DNA from: Morinoia aosen
Lineage: Eukaryota > Arthropoda > Malacostraca > Amphipoda > Talitridae
DNA: 64,000 nucleotides
Assembly: GCA_030386875.1 (NCBI GenBank)
Contig: CM059564.1
Coordinates: 39,762,075-39,826,074 of the forward strand
Reading direction: 5' to 3'
A program made the position numbers and the translations under genes. The notes below the pieces were generated by a model, which was not told the DNA's origin, searched no databases, and worked only from the letters and a program-made list of their open reading frames with translations. This document shows positions 23,057 through 33,355 of the stretch, piece after piece; within the stretch, counting starts at the first letter, position 1; every line of letters begins with the position of its first letter.

Positions 23057-26000
23057 GTGAGTTTTTCAGCGTATGTTGTGGACTCGACTTGATTGAAAGA
23101 TTCCTGTCAGAAATTCAGGAGACAAATTTTTCTCATATGGCTTATAATTTATATCTATAACGTACCTGAAACCTTCCATTTTTGAGATACTTTTTGTTTC
23201 TTTCAAAAATATAAAAGTTCGAAACGATTGCTTAAGCCTCTGAGATGACATTTAGTCAATATTTGTAGAATTTCCGCTGTATTGAATGCGTTGAACGCGA
23301 TGTGTTAAGCTCAAGTTCAATATTCAACTCAAATTTAAAATAAATTGTGATAAGCAATTTTATAAATAACATGTATTAGCAGGATCATGTATTCATTTAG
23401 CTTTGGTTACGTATTTATAAAAATTGAGTTTGCCACTACTGGTCGCTCTGCAGAACTGTAAAAATACCCTCCGTGTAGTACACCGGCGGCTCACATCGCG
23501 ACCGACATGTTTAGGAGAGCTGCTGCGAGGTTAAATTAACACCGAGATCGAGATTTATTTGGCCAGTCATTGCAGCGCAGGGCACAATTAGCAAAGAAAG
23601 AGTTGACGGTAAAACGTCACCAATCTTTCGTTTCGGCTTTCAATGCCGTCCGGCAATTGCAGTTAACGACCGTTCCTGATTGCCTGTAATTTAAAATGAA
23701 GTTCGAGTGAACTCAAGTCAAACGGTGTTAGTTTAGATCGAATGGCGCTGGATCATTTTTCTCTTACTGGATTTCGGTAGTACATGATTCTTTTATTCTT
23801 ATTGTACGTAAAATTTTGATAAGGGCTTTTTTAGGCAATTGGTGTACGCGCGTTTTTTTATTAAGTTCTCGTTCAATGCGAATTTAAACGATACCCTTCG
23901 CGCTCACCTGTTCGATTTTATGCCCTTTTTTATCATCGATAAAAAACATTAGCGTTAGTTTTGCTTATTCATAATCCTTGGAATTTTGGGATGGCTTTAC
24001 TATTTAATTAAATATTTTCTTTCTGAACCTACTTCAAGCGAGTTCAAGGTCTTTCCTTGAATTCTTCCTTAAATATTATCCAGTATTCGTGCATAAACCA
24101 ACGCAAGTAGTGCGTAACAATATTTTAACGGAATTGACATTCATTTTCTTGAGCTAGAGCTCGGAGCTGACTCAGGAATACCTTAGTCGCTCACCGAAAC
24201 AAGTTAGTGTACGAGGTGAGAAATGGTAGATGCTGGCGCCGCTCGGTGGCATGCACGGTAGTCAGACCATGCAGGGTAGAGGTCACGATGCTCCCATCAT
24301 TATGCTCTGCTCCGCCACCTCCCTCCTGCGTGCTTTCTTCCCATCTTTGGTTTGCAGTCGACATCGCTTCACCTCTCAACTTCCGACCTGCTATCGCTGG
24401 GGGCAACGTCGTGTTTCTTTGCTACCGCTCTCCGGACCACACACGCCTCTTCTCACGCGCTCCAAAGTCACGATAATCGGTCGCGTTTTTCGTGTCGCTC
24501 TTCCTGTGCAGGTTCCTACGCACGCATACATGGTTTTGCAGACACAGATTGCGTTTTTTTTATGGTCCAGCATGTACCGGTTCCCAAGCGTATGCATTGA
24601 TTCCTTTCTGTATGATTCTGTTAACGATGTTTTGTCGCTCGAGCGGTTTTCTGCCTCTCTAACGATTTTTTTTATCGCTTGAACGATATTTCATCGCTTT
24701 AACGATTTTTCATCGCTCTAATGATTTCTTACCGTTCCAGCGATATCGTGTCGCTCTAACGATACTTTTTCGCTCCTTCGATTTTTCATCGCTTTATCAA
24801 TTGTTTTATCGCTCTAAAGATTTTCATCGCTTTAACGAATATTTCTCACTTTGTCCCATCCAGGTCCCCGTTCGCGTGCACTTACGCCAGCTGCGTCCCG
24901 ACATCGAGTACAAGACCCTGAGACTGGACGCTGAAATGAGCTGTCGCCAGCTCATCGAGCACCTGCTGCAGAAGCTGCGGCTCAAGCACCGCGACCCGAA
25001 CCTGTTTGCGGTGGTGCTCGAGGTGGCAGTCAAGGGCCCCGCGGGGGCGCCGCCCGTCAAAAGGCGCTTCCTGCTGGAGGACTCGGCGCGCCCTGTCGAG
25101 CTGCAGCAGTGCCGCCCTCGGGGGGAGGCCAACTTCAGCGTGACCATGCGGCGTGGCGGGGTACTGAGGGTGCGCGACAGCGTCCTCACGCCGGGGGTGA
25201 GTCTTTGTGGATTCCTGAAGTGTTTGAAGTGAGCTACAATCTCGTGAAACATGGAACATTGTAGGTTTTTGGTGTCATATTTACGTGACTAGAATTGAGA
25301 TGCCTTCAATTTCTACAAAAATTAAGCATTTTATGGACTTTTGATGTCATTTTGACGTTACTAGAAGGCAGATGCCTTTAATTTCTTCTTGATACTGTCA
25401 TATCTGATGATAGGTATTCTCGTTAGTTCCCTAAACATGCTTCTAATTTCCTTCGAAACGTAATTCATTAACTCGGAGCTGTTTGTTGTCAATAACTTAT
25501 AACGTAACTCAGTGTCCAGTTTCTCAATTCCTACAGCATCATGACAGCTGCTTAGTTCACATTGAAATTGATCTTAACGCTCACAATGATTACGTTCAGA
25601 CAGTGACGTTCTTAACTGTCGAGTTTTGGCTATAACGGGATGTACTTTTTTGCTTGTGCAGTCTCAGTACAAGTCGGTGTTGGTGTCGTACACGAGTACC
25701 GTGGTGGAGGTGATCAAGCTGCTGCTGCGTTGCAACAACCGTACAGACGACTGGCGGATGTTTACACTGCACGAAGTCTGTTCCAATCCATACAATGATC
25801 GACTCCTGCGAGACGATGACAAGCCTCTTTACGTTCAGAATTCGTGGCCAAAGAACGACAAACAAAAGTACTCGCTGGTGCTGCGTAGACATCTCACCCA
25901 AGGCTTGATTGAAAAGGGGGTAAGTTCATGGGTTCTATTTTCTCTAACAATAAATTTTAGCCTAATTAACAACTAAATTACGTACTTGACTGACTTGACG

Positions 26001-27589
26001 TATCTTACAACTCATTCTAGCTTGGTGATGCTCAAGACGAACCACCATATAGCATGTTTTTGGTGAAGGCTTCCTTACCAATCGAGTTCATGATAATACG
26101 TTTGGTAATGTTCGACTCAAAATCTCGTCTCTGAAAAGATTAATGTGTGGTGTTTTTATTATTGCATGCAAAATGAATGGAGTGTGAGAAAAATAAGTCT
26201 AGTTTTTCATTTTTCGATATTTTTCTTCGACAGGACACTTGGCGTCGACTAAGCATGGACGAATGCAGCTTGGATGCTGATGTTGAACTTGACGAGCACA
26301 ACAGCACATGCAGCAGCATCCTGACTACGTCAAGCAATTCCTCACGATCTCGTTCATCAATATCATCCACAACCGCCTCTGTCCTCAGCCTAGCATCGCT
26401 CTCGTCTAATGGTTCGTCCAGGTGTTCTTTCTCGTCCAACAGTTCGTCGGGTGTTTCCTCTGGATCGTCTTCATCGTTTAGTTCCGCAGAAACTCCTGAA
26501 AAAAATCATAAGGTTCACATATCAAGAAGAGCTCTCCCCCCGCTTCCACGCACTGAGACTCCTGTCGCAAAAGTTTATCCTATTTCTGCGGAAGAAAATA
26601 TTCAGTCGTACTTCTCCATGCCATCTGATGAAGAAGTTAGTGACATTCTGTCAGCAAAAGAAAATGAATCCGACTCTAAAAGGCGATTTCCTCTTCCGCT
26701 GCCGAGGAGAATTTTAAGTTATCCAGTGGCTAAGGTTTCATCTGCATGTTCTCCAGAAAAAGAAACAACTGTGTCAAAACCATTTTGTAAGTCCTGGTCG
26801 TCCTCTTCGTGTTACTCTCCGATGACTTGGATGAAAGCACGAGGTCCAACCGCACAAACTTGGCAGAATAGAAGCCGATCTGCGCGCATACGATCTGCGA
26901 CTATTTCCAGTCCTGTTGAGCACATGGCCAATTTGTCATTACACAACCGATCAAGGTCTAGTGATAATTACAGACTTACTGTCATCAATTCATCTTCTAA
27001 GTCATTTTTTAAGTCCCCAGAGAATTCAGTGTTTCCTCAACGATCAGCAAGCCTTGGGAGGGCTCAGTCAGCTTCATCAGTTATTTCGTCTGCGAAAACC
27101 TCCGATTATCATTTTATCGTACCCTCATCTACAAAATTGCGACCTCTGTCTCTCGCTCCTAACTCTTCTGTAACATTTCCTTCCCGCCCTTCCTCTCTGT
27201 TGTCCACTCAGTCCCACTCGACGTCCACTCTGATGGCATCATCTTCTACTCTTTCTTTAACTTCGCCAAGCGTTGAGTCGAAAAGTCAGTCATTCGCCGT
27301 GTCCATCGGACACCTGGATACTTTATCACCGACGCCTCCACCGTCTTCTCACATGCAAGAAAACAGTTCAATAACGTCTGATAAGGCGGAGAAGTTTCCC
27401 TCTTCAAATTCTGATGGGAAATGTCAGAAAGTCAGATTACTGGAAAAAAATGGTGGCTCAAATTGCGTCTCACGAAATGAAACTGGAGTCTCATGTTCTG
27501 TTTCGCTCAACACAAACGAGCAAGCCTTGACGGATGACACCAAGCACTGCCCTTCATGTTGTCGTTATGATAATTGTTTTTATATTTAA
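22448..27589 (+). CDS. rau: Rau-like protein with two Ras-association domains (four coding exons, 851 aa)
   Basis: The coding exons join as 22448-23056, 24864-25196, 25662-25919 and 26234-27589. All three introns are phase 0 with GT-AG ends (donors GTGAGT, GTGAGT, GTAAGT). Seen: a Ser/Pro-rich N-terminus (residues 1-203), RA domain 1 (204-314), RA domain 2 (315-400), and a Ser-rich tail (401-851) with the SH3 ligand RALPPLPR at 499-506 and C-terminus CFYI, a class II PDZ ligand. Known: Drosophila Rau is a cytoplasmic protein with two RA domains and a class II PDZ-binding motif. It binds active Ras and sustains EGFR/FGFR-MAPK signalling in a feedback loop. Inferred: this is the orthologue, with the same role. 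It is much longer than the fly protein (about 51 kDa as I recall) because both disordered ends are extended. The start is the first ATG after the exon 2 acceptor. Alternatives are other tandem-RA proteins, but none I recall pairs two RA domains with this C-terminus. Confidence 0.85.
23286..23510 (-). mobile_element. piggyBac-like TTAA MITE, copy 2 (in rau intron 2)
   Basis: An inverted copy of the family: TTCAATATTCAACTC near the left end and ACACCGGCGGCTCACATCGCGACC at the right. The flanking targets have decayed to TTGA (23282-23285) and TTAG (23511-23514). It lies on the opposite strand to rau, away from both splice sites. Confidence 0.8.
24633..24842. repeat. 17-18-bp minisatellite before rau exon 3
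   Basis: TTTTTCATCGCTCTAACGA-type units repeat about 11 times and stop about 20 bp before the exon 3 acceptor at 24863. Each unit is pyrimidine-rich and many contain CTAAC or TTAAC, the branch-site consensus. Confidence 0.85.
24864..25196 (+). CDS. rau: rau exon 3: Ras-association domain 1
   Basis: The acceptor TTTGTCCCATCCAG ends at 24863 and the donor GGG|GTGAGT is at 25196/25197. The 111 codons begin VPVRVHLRQL and contain the ubiquitin-like pattern of an RA domain: a basic first strand, a helix around SCRQLIEHLLQKL, then FAVVLEV and a dipping loop before RRFLLEDSARPVELQQC. GC content is far above the flanks and codons are GC-ending, unlike exon 5. The exon holds one whole domain with phase-0 ends. 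A minisatellite runs up to about 20 bp before its splice acceptor. Confidence 0.85.
25662..25919 (+). CDS. rau: rau exon 4: Ras-association domain 2
   Basis: The acceptor ends TGTGCAG at 25661 and the donor GGG|GTAAGT is at 25919/25920. The 86 codons start SQYKSVLVSYTSTVVEVIKL, the expected strand-strand-helix opening of an RA domain, followed by WRMFTLHEV, RLLRDDDKPL and the closing strand KYSLVLRR. As in exon 3, the domain fills a single phase-0 exon. Introns either side are 465 and 314 bp. Confidence 0.85.
26234..27589 (+). CDS. rau: rau exon 5: Ser-rich tail with SH3 and PDZ ligands, stop codon
   Basis: The acceptor ends TTCTTCGACAG at 26233; the exon reads DTWRRLSMDECSLDADVELD and runs 451 codons to a TAA at 27587-27589. 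The tail is dominated by Ser, with several S/T-P sites, the canonical class I SH3 ligand RALPPLPR (499-506), a second proline stretch FPLPLPRR, and the C-terminus DNCFYI. Phe at -2 and Ile at 0 fit a class II PDZ ligand. The long frame across a Ser-rich, moderately AT-rich sequence with no stop is strong evidence of coding. Confidence 0.8.
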   Translation, partial: DTWRRLSMDECSLDADVELDEHNSTCSSILTTSSNSSRSRSSISSTTASVLSLASLSSNGSSRCSFSSNSSSGVSSGSSSSFSSAETPEKNHKVHISRRALPPLPRTETPVAKVYPISAEENIQSYFSMPSDEEVSDILSAKENESDSKRRFPLPLPRRILSYPVAKVSSACSPEKETTVSKPFCKSWSSSSCYSPMTWMKARGPTAQTWQNRSRSARIRSATISSPVEHMANLSLHNRSRSSDNYRLTVINSSSKSFFKSPENSVFPQRSASLGRAQSASSVISSAKTSDYHFIVPSSTKLRPLSLAPNSSVTFPSRPSSLLSTQSHSTSTLMASSSTLSLTSPSVESKSQSFAVSIGHLDTLSPTPPPSSHMQENSSITSDKAEKFPSSNSDGKCQKVRLLEKNGGSNCVSRNETGVSCSVSLNTNEQALTDDTKHCPSCCRYDNCFYI

Positions 27590-28485
27590 ATCACTCTATG
27601 TGTAGGCCAAAAGCCTTCATTTGAAGTAAACTGTTTACTCCAGTGCAAACTGTATAGCCCTTAAATCATGTTGAACTCCTAAAGCGCATTCTACGATATT
27701 TCGAAGCGTAAATAAGGGCCATTGTGAAACTATCAAGTAAAGTAATGGTTTCAGCAAGATTACATGAACGGCGCGATTGTGCAAACCAAAGATGGCTTTA
27801 TGAAGTTGCTCGACTTTTTTGATAAGGGAGAGTTCAATTTTTTACGAGCTGGTTTTTCGACCGTTAGTCAAAATGTACGATCTAGTTTATACGCGTAGGA
27901 ATAGTTAGTGATATAAGTGTGTGATTCAGTCAACCTAAGCTTTGAATGAAAACTTCCCCAATAATTGTGCAAATTCCAGGTACCCTCGTCTAAAATTAGA
28001 AAATATTGAAACAGAAATGATCGCCTGTCGTACTTTTGTTTGATGTTGACGTTAATTTTGGTGTATGCTAACGAGACTTGATTAAATGGAAGACGCATCC
28101 GGGCATTCTCGTTGGAACTGTTTTGCTGTGCTGAATTTATGGTTTCATTTTGGTGTTGTGTTCTTGGGCTTGATATATGTCACAAATTATGGAATCATGT
28201 TTTGTGGACGCTTTCATAGATATGTTGGAGGTGGTTCCCATCTTTCTCGTCAGGGGGACACGTGAGAAGTTCTGCATCTGTTCAAAGTTATAGTTATTAT
28301 TTCTGTTTGGCTTCTGTGCTGCATGTGTACAGATTTGATGGTAACGCTTGTTTGATAATGTATAGCTCGATTTATATTGTATTAAATGTTGTTATGGATG
28401 CAGTGAACTCTGTCATATGTTTGAATTTTATTTGTTCCAGTCAAAGTTATATTCATTGATGTACAATAAATTCTTCATTCGAAAA
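27590..28485 (+). other. rau 3' untranslated region
   Basis: About 0.9 kb of AT-rich sequence follows the stop codon, with no further coding signal, up to the poly(A) signal at 28465 and its GT-rich downstream element. Confidence 0.55.
28465..28470 (+). terminator. Poly(A) signal AATAAA of rau
   Basis: AATAAA is followed within 20-40 bases by a T/GT-rich stretch (GAGTTTTGTTT, then TTTTTGTTTGTG). It is the first such pairing I see downstream of the rau stop codon. Cleavage would fall near 28485. Confidence 0.55.
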
Positions 28486-29400
28486 ATGAGTTTTGTTTAT
28501 CCCTTTTTGTTTGTGTTTAGCAACTAATGAAAAATTATGATGAGCCGTTGTTAATCTATCGTTGATTTTTCAAATTGGCGTGTGTACTGTTACGCTTTCG
28601 AAAGTAGACTATGGAAAAAGGATAAAACGAAAAATTATTTATGAAAAAATTATTACCTTCCTTGTGTGGTGTTTAATTTTTTTAAATTTAGCTGCTTTCG
28701 AACAATGATATAAAGCCCAATTTAAAAAAAAGAATTAATATGCTAGGAAATCAATTGGTTGTGCACATCGAATGACGTTGGAAAATTCAAATATCTCAGA
28801 CGAGGTTTTTGTGTTAAAAAAATAAATGAAAAACCTTCTGAGGAACACGACAATGTTTGACGGGGCTCAAAATCTGATTGCAAATTTTGATAAAAATATG
28901 ACAAGGCTGTACGATACTCGAAAAAAAATCCATTACTGTTGAAGTTTCTTGCAGTACAGAGAAATTGAAGTTTGCGCTATTTATTATCGTACAAAATCAA
29001 CGTACGGGTGGTCTGCAAAACCTGCCCTGGAATGACGCAGTTTTGTAGCTGCCTGCGTTGTGTCTGAAATTTTCCTATCTAGATCGTCAGAAAAAAGAAA
29101 ATTTCCATGCCAGCTTTCAAGTCAAGAGCCAAGTTTTTCTGTAATTGAGAAATGGAAAGGAATTTCGCTTATTGAGTGACAAATGTTTGATTTTTATAGC
29201 CATTCAGAAATTTCAACGTGCTGGACTTTGCACTCCTATATTGTATCTGTTGAATTTAATAGCTGAAAAATAGAAAAGTGTCCAAAATAGGAAACTTAAC
29301 TTTGTTTGAAAACTTCATTCCTTTGTTGAAATAGAAAAGCTCTTCAAGTGTAACTTTGAATGCACTAAACATTCGAATTAAAAAAAATACATATAAATCA

Positions 29401-30485
29401 GCGTTCGGAAAAAGTTGGTGGCTTTAACGCTACCCCGAGCGCATGCTCGCCTCCACCCTCTGCCATAGTTGATAGCTTACTCTGCCTGGCTGTTTGGTTG
29501 AAACAGCCTTTGGCTTGTTGAAATAGGCTTTCTCTGCCTGGCCGTTTGGTTGAAACAGCCTTTGGCTTGTTGAAATAGCCTTTCTCTGCCTGGCCGTTTG
29601 GTTGAAACAGCCTTTGGCTTGTTGAAATAGCCTTTCTCTGCCTGGCCGTTTGGTTGAAACGTCTGGGGGTCACCAATTGTGGGGGGTTAGGTCCGTTTAT
29701 GACTAGCCAGGCAGGATAAATGATTTGAATCGAAATTCCGTCCGCAAACCGAAACCTGAAAGGATCAAGTTCGGTTTTTTATTCCATTCGAGTTACAATT
29801 CAATATAAACAAAGTACAGTACGTCAGAAAAAAAATGTTAATTACATTAGAAGGCAATACTGAATACGAACATGATTTAATTATTCAATAAACAGAAATG
29901 ATGCAGGATAACACTCACCCTTTAAACAAGGGTTTTCAGGGCGTAAATCGATACGGAAAGAAAGTACTGGAATTTTCGCAATTACGTCTAGTCTGAAATA
30001 GAAAAAGAAATGCTATGAAATAAATTATGAAATCTTTCTAATTCTACAGATAAGTTAGAAGAATTTTTAGAAGTTTAAACAAGATAATACATTAAACAAT
30101 TTACTAATGGTATTAAGCGCACACGATGCTCTACCGCCCCTAACTGACGAGGTAACAGTCTTTGTATCTTACGCCTAAATGGCAAGTGTTGCCATACACT
30201 ACACTATCAGAGGTTTTTCTATTAAGCAAAAATTAATAAAACTCGCTGAAGGAGCGCCACAGTAATTTACCCCCAGGTTGGGAACCAATGGCCTAGTGAG
30301 TTCCGATTTGAGGCGAGTGTAGCAGCGGCCTTGCTTTTATACTTCTCCGGCTGTAGGTATCGGTGATACGCGGCGGAGAAGTGCAACCTTTTTCTTAGAT
30401 AAATTTACATTGGGATATATTAAGATTACTGAACATAAAAAGACTAGAATCGAGGTTTGAGGGGTAACTAGGGTAAAGCACTACA
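29401..30485 (-). mobile_element. Fossil LTR-retroelement fragment: one LTR plus leader
   Basis: On the minus strand an LTR-like block (about 30485 to 29679) contains a TATA box (TATAAAAG, near 30335-30342) and an AATAAA near 29776. It ends in CCCACA immediately before TTGGTGACCCCCAGACG, a typical primer-binding-site position. Leader sequence with a 52-bp tandem repeat follows to about 29401. The outer LTR edge (TGTAGTGC at 30485) is a best guess. No gag, pol or second LTR is visible, so it is incomplete and its age cannot be set from LTR divergence. Gypsy or BEL/Pao type; not resolved. Confidence 0.6.
29481..29670. repeat. 52-bp tandem repeat in the LTR-element leader, about 3.6 copies
   Basis: TCTGCCTGGC recurs at 29481, 29533, 29585 and 29637. 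Each unit contains two related halves (TTTGGTTGAAACAGCC and TTGGCTTGTTGAAATAGCC). Copies are almost identical, so the array is young or homogenised. Confidence 0.85.
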
Positions 30486-30536
30486 AGTTGAATGCTCGGC
30501 GATGAAGTAGTGAGACAGAGAGAATTAAAAGAAAAT

Positions 30537-30600
30537 TATCTAGTATCTAGATACTTTTGGAGAAGTATCTAGTATCTAGATACATTTTGAAGTATCTATG
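30537..30600. repeat. Short tandem duplication, 34 bp
   Basis: TATCTAGTATCTAGATAC occurs twice with similar spacers; the motif is itself partly palindromic. Confidence 0.75.
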
Positions 30601-30696
30601 ACCAGCTCTGGATATCTACATGAGCATAATATTTTTTTAACTACTAAACCGAAATTTATAGTAATAATTAATTGATGAAACTAATCAAAACTAACT

Positions 30697-31085
30697 TTGG
30701 CCACCCTTACCTAATCTAACTTAACTAAGTTAGGTTAGTTGAAATTCATTTAGTTCTTTACATTTACTGAAGTAATACGACTTGTACAACATTTACGATT
30801 ACGAGTCTTTTTACAATCTTTTACGCGTCCAAATAGAGGTCGTCGAAAAGGCTTGAAAACGACTTCAAACGACCCGAATGAGCCCGCAAACAGCCATTGA
30901 CTAGACCTATAAAAGGCCAGTTGAATGAAGAGCCCTTTTCAAGCCCTAATAGGCCAAGTATAGGTAGGAGTCGGTTTGAAGTCGTGATTTTTGGCCCTTT
31001 TGGGCCGTTTTCGACCTTTTACGACTAATTTACTACCTGAAAAGGGCGATAATTTTCAATTGGGAGGTAAGGGTGCTTGCCAGTG
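30697..31085. mobile_element. Possible MITE with GGCAAGCACCCTTACCT-like ends
   Basis: TTGGCCACCCTTACCT (30697-30712) is the imperfect reverse complement of AGGTAAGGGTGCTTGCCAG (31065-31083). An inner pair CGACTTCAAACGAC / GTCGGTTTGAAGTCG strengthens the symmetry. No target duplication was identified. Confidence 0.35.
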
Positions 31086-33094
31086 CTAATCGAACACTTG
31101 AATACAGGACTTGATGGATTAGTTAAATGCTCTGAGTTCATAAATAATTATGTATTCTCCATGAAGGGCGTGTGCCTTCGTAGGTGAGGGAACATATTCC
31201 CATGCATTACAAGCTTTAGGGTCGTTTGCTATGCACTCCACTCTTGAATACTAACGTCTTTTTTACTCACATCTGTTTTATACGCAGTTTTTTAAACACG
31301 TTGTGCTTGCACGCGTCATTTTTACATATGTCGTTTATGCTCACGTTTCTTTTACACAAGTTTTTCTATACACGTCGCGTTTACACTAGTCATTTTACAC
31401 ACGGCTTTCGTACGCTGGTCTCTCTCACACGCACATCTTTGTTTCGCATATTTTGCGTCACATGTTTAGAGATTCAGTGGAATTTATTGAACTTTGGAGG
31501 AGGAAGTGCAGGACTGTCATGCTAAGAATATTTCGAATGCCAATTTTCCGTTGGTAATCTTGGTTTTGTTCCAGGTATATTGACCGGAATATGATCAGCG
31601 AAGAAAATTTCAAAAGGAATAACAGTACGTAGAGCGTAGAGCCCATTGCTTGACTATGGCGTTGTGTTGATATGATACACGGAGTTTGATTATATGCTTT
31701 TCTCTTGAGAAAATATATTTTGCTTCATGACAAATATCTCGCTTGAAAAATACTTCTCTTTGAGTCAGTATTTTTTACTAGAATAAAATGTCAGTGAATA
31801 TTTCTAGTTGCGTAACTATTTTCTGTTTGAGTACATCTCGCTTTAGTTATTACCTCCAATTCGAGAAATAATACTTATTATTTGAGCAAACAATTTTGTT
31901 ATGAATTGAAATGAAGCCACATTATTGTTCTAAAGGACAAATGAGGAACTCAATCTCTCACTCAGAAAGTATACCTTCTACACTCTGCCAATGGCATCAT
32001 CAGAACACATTAAAGCGTGTATTAATGACCTGAGAATATGTATGCGCTTTGTAAGTTAAGCTACAAGGAACTTGTGATCTCTCTGAAGCGTGCTTTAGCA
32101 GACCGATTCAACGTGAATTAGCTTTTGCAGTCTCACATTCAGCTCTTAAATATCTTCCGCCTAATACAAGGTCATCTCTCGTTACTAAAACGAAAAGTAA
32201 GATCAAATGCTCTAAACGCTTCTCAGTATATATTTGTTTAGTCAAATTAAACATTCCAATTACCTGAAAATTGATTTCCTAAGTATTAATTTAGCTAATT
32301 GCTTATTTAAATTCAGTGTTTAATTCGTTATAAGTATTTTCAATCGGGGCGGCCCCGCAGGTAAAATGATGAGAGGAGCACGTGCACAATTTTTCTAGTA
32401 TGGATTCCCTGTTTGTGTTGTATTCGTTGCTGACACCCGTAATTTCTTGTTAACATTAGGTAAAACATGGTTCTACAAATAGCTCTACAAATAATATATT
32501 TCATTCAACACTGCACGTTTAGAGCTAAGCATCCGAAGATACTTGGCAGTGTAGCCAGCGCAACAACCTATAGAGGCACACATACATTCTGTGGAGTACT
32601 TTTGCCAGTTTGAAATTCGCGTAATGAGCCCAACAATAGCTCGGCACGCGTTCTTTTGAGGGCATTATGGTGTTGGGACACGTCAAAGGAATTAGGACGG
32701 CCCATCACTTCTAATTTAACTCCTGGGACATAGTTGGTTTCATCTGAGGACACAAGAATACTTCAGCTCGCCCGCCAACCAGAATTTATTGAGGCTGTAA
32801 AATGTTTACGATATTCTCGTGTGCGTTGGGGCTTTAAATTCTTGATGTGGAACACTCATCAATCGGATTATCATCGCTATTGTGACTGTACTGCTTTTGT
32901 TATTTCCTTCGTTTTATCTTTGGTGGATGTTCAAAAATTTGGATCGTTTTTTATGGTTTGAACTTGAAGGAAAATGCCAAGAAATTTTAGTATAAACTCT
33001 ACTCGCTTGCTGCTCGAGCGACGGAAGCGAAAAACTAAGCAATTCACCTTGAATGTGGTGGCATCACTTGGATTGTACAGGATCCTTCAATATC
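31086..33094. other. No gene seen
   Basis: Contains a degenerate ACACGT/pyrimidine-rich stretch (31255-31445) and otherwise featureless AT-rich sequence. Confidence 0.5.
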
Positions 33095-33355
33095 AGCCAG
33101 TGATTGCTTTTGCCATTAATATTTTGCTTTTATGTCAGCAGTACATTGAACTTCTAACAGCGAAGTATGTACTGCGCTTCCCCCAGAAATTATTCGAAAA
33201 GCTACTCTACTTAACCTGGATTGGTTTGAAAAGTTACTGTACTTAATTGCCTTTGCCATTAACACTTCTGTGTCAGTACATAGAGCCTCCAGCATCGAAG
33301 TATGAAATGCGCTCCCCCAGAAATAGTTTGAAAAGTCATTCCACTTAATTGGTGC
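33095..33355. repeat. Tandem duplication of about 135 bp
   Basis: The block from TTTGCCATTAA through GTCAGTACAT, GCGCTTCCCCCAGAAAT and TTGAAAAGT to ACTTAATT is present twice with about 20% divergence. Confidence 0.75.

Noticed and set aside
24801-24863. Upstream ATG extending rau exon 3
   Set aside because: It precedes a good splice acceptor and lies largely in the minisatellite; the joined exon frame explains the protein better.
29398-29676. 92-codon minus-strand frame of repeated FNQTARQ units
   Set aside because: Product of the 52-bp repeat in the LTR-element leader, not a gene.
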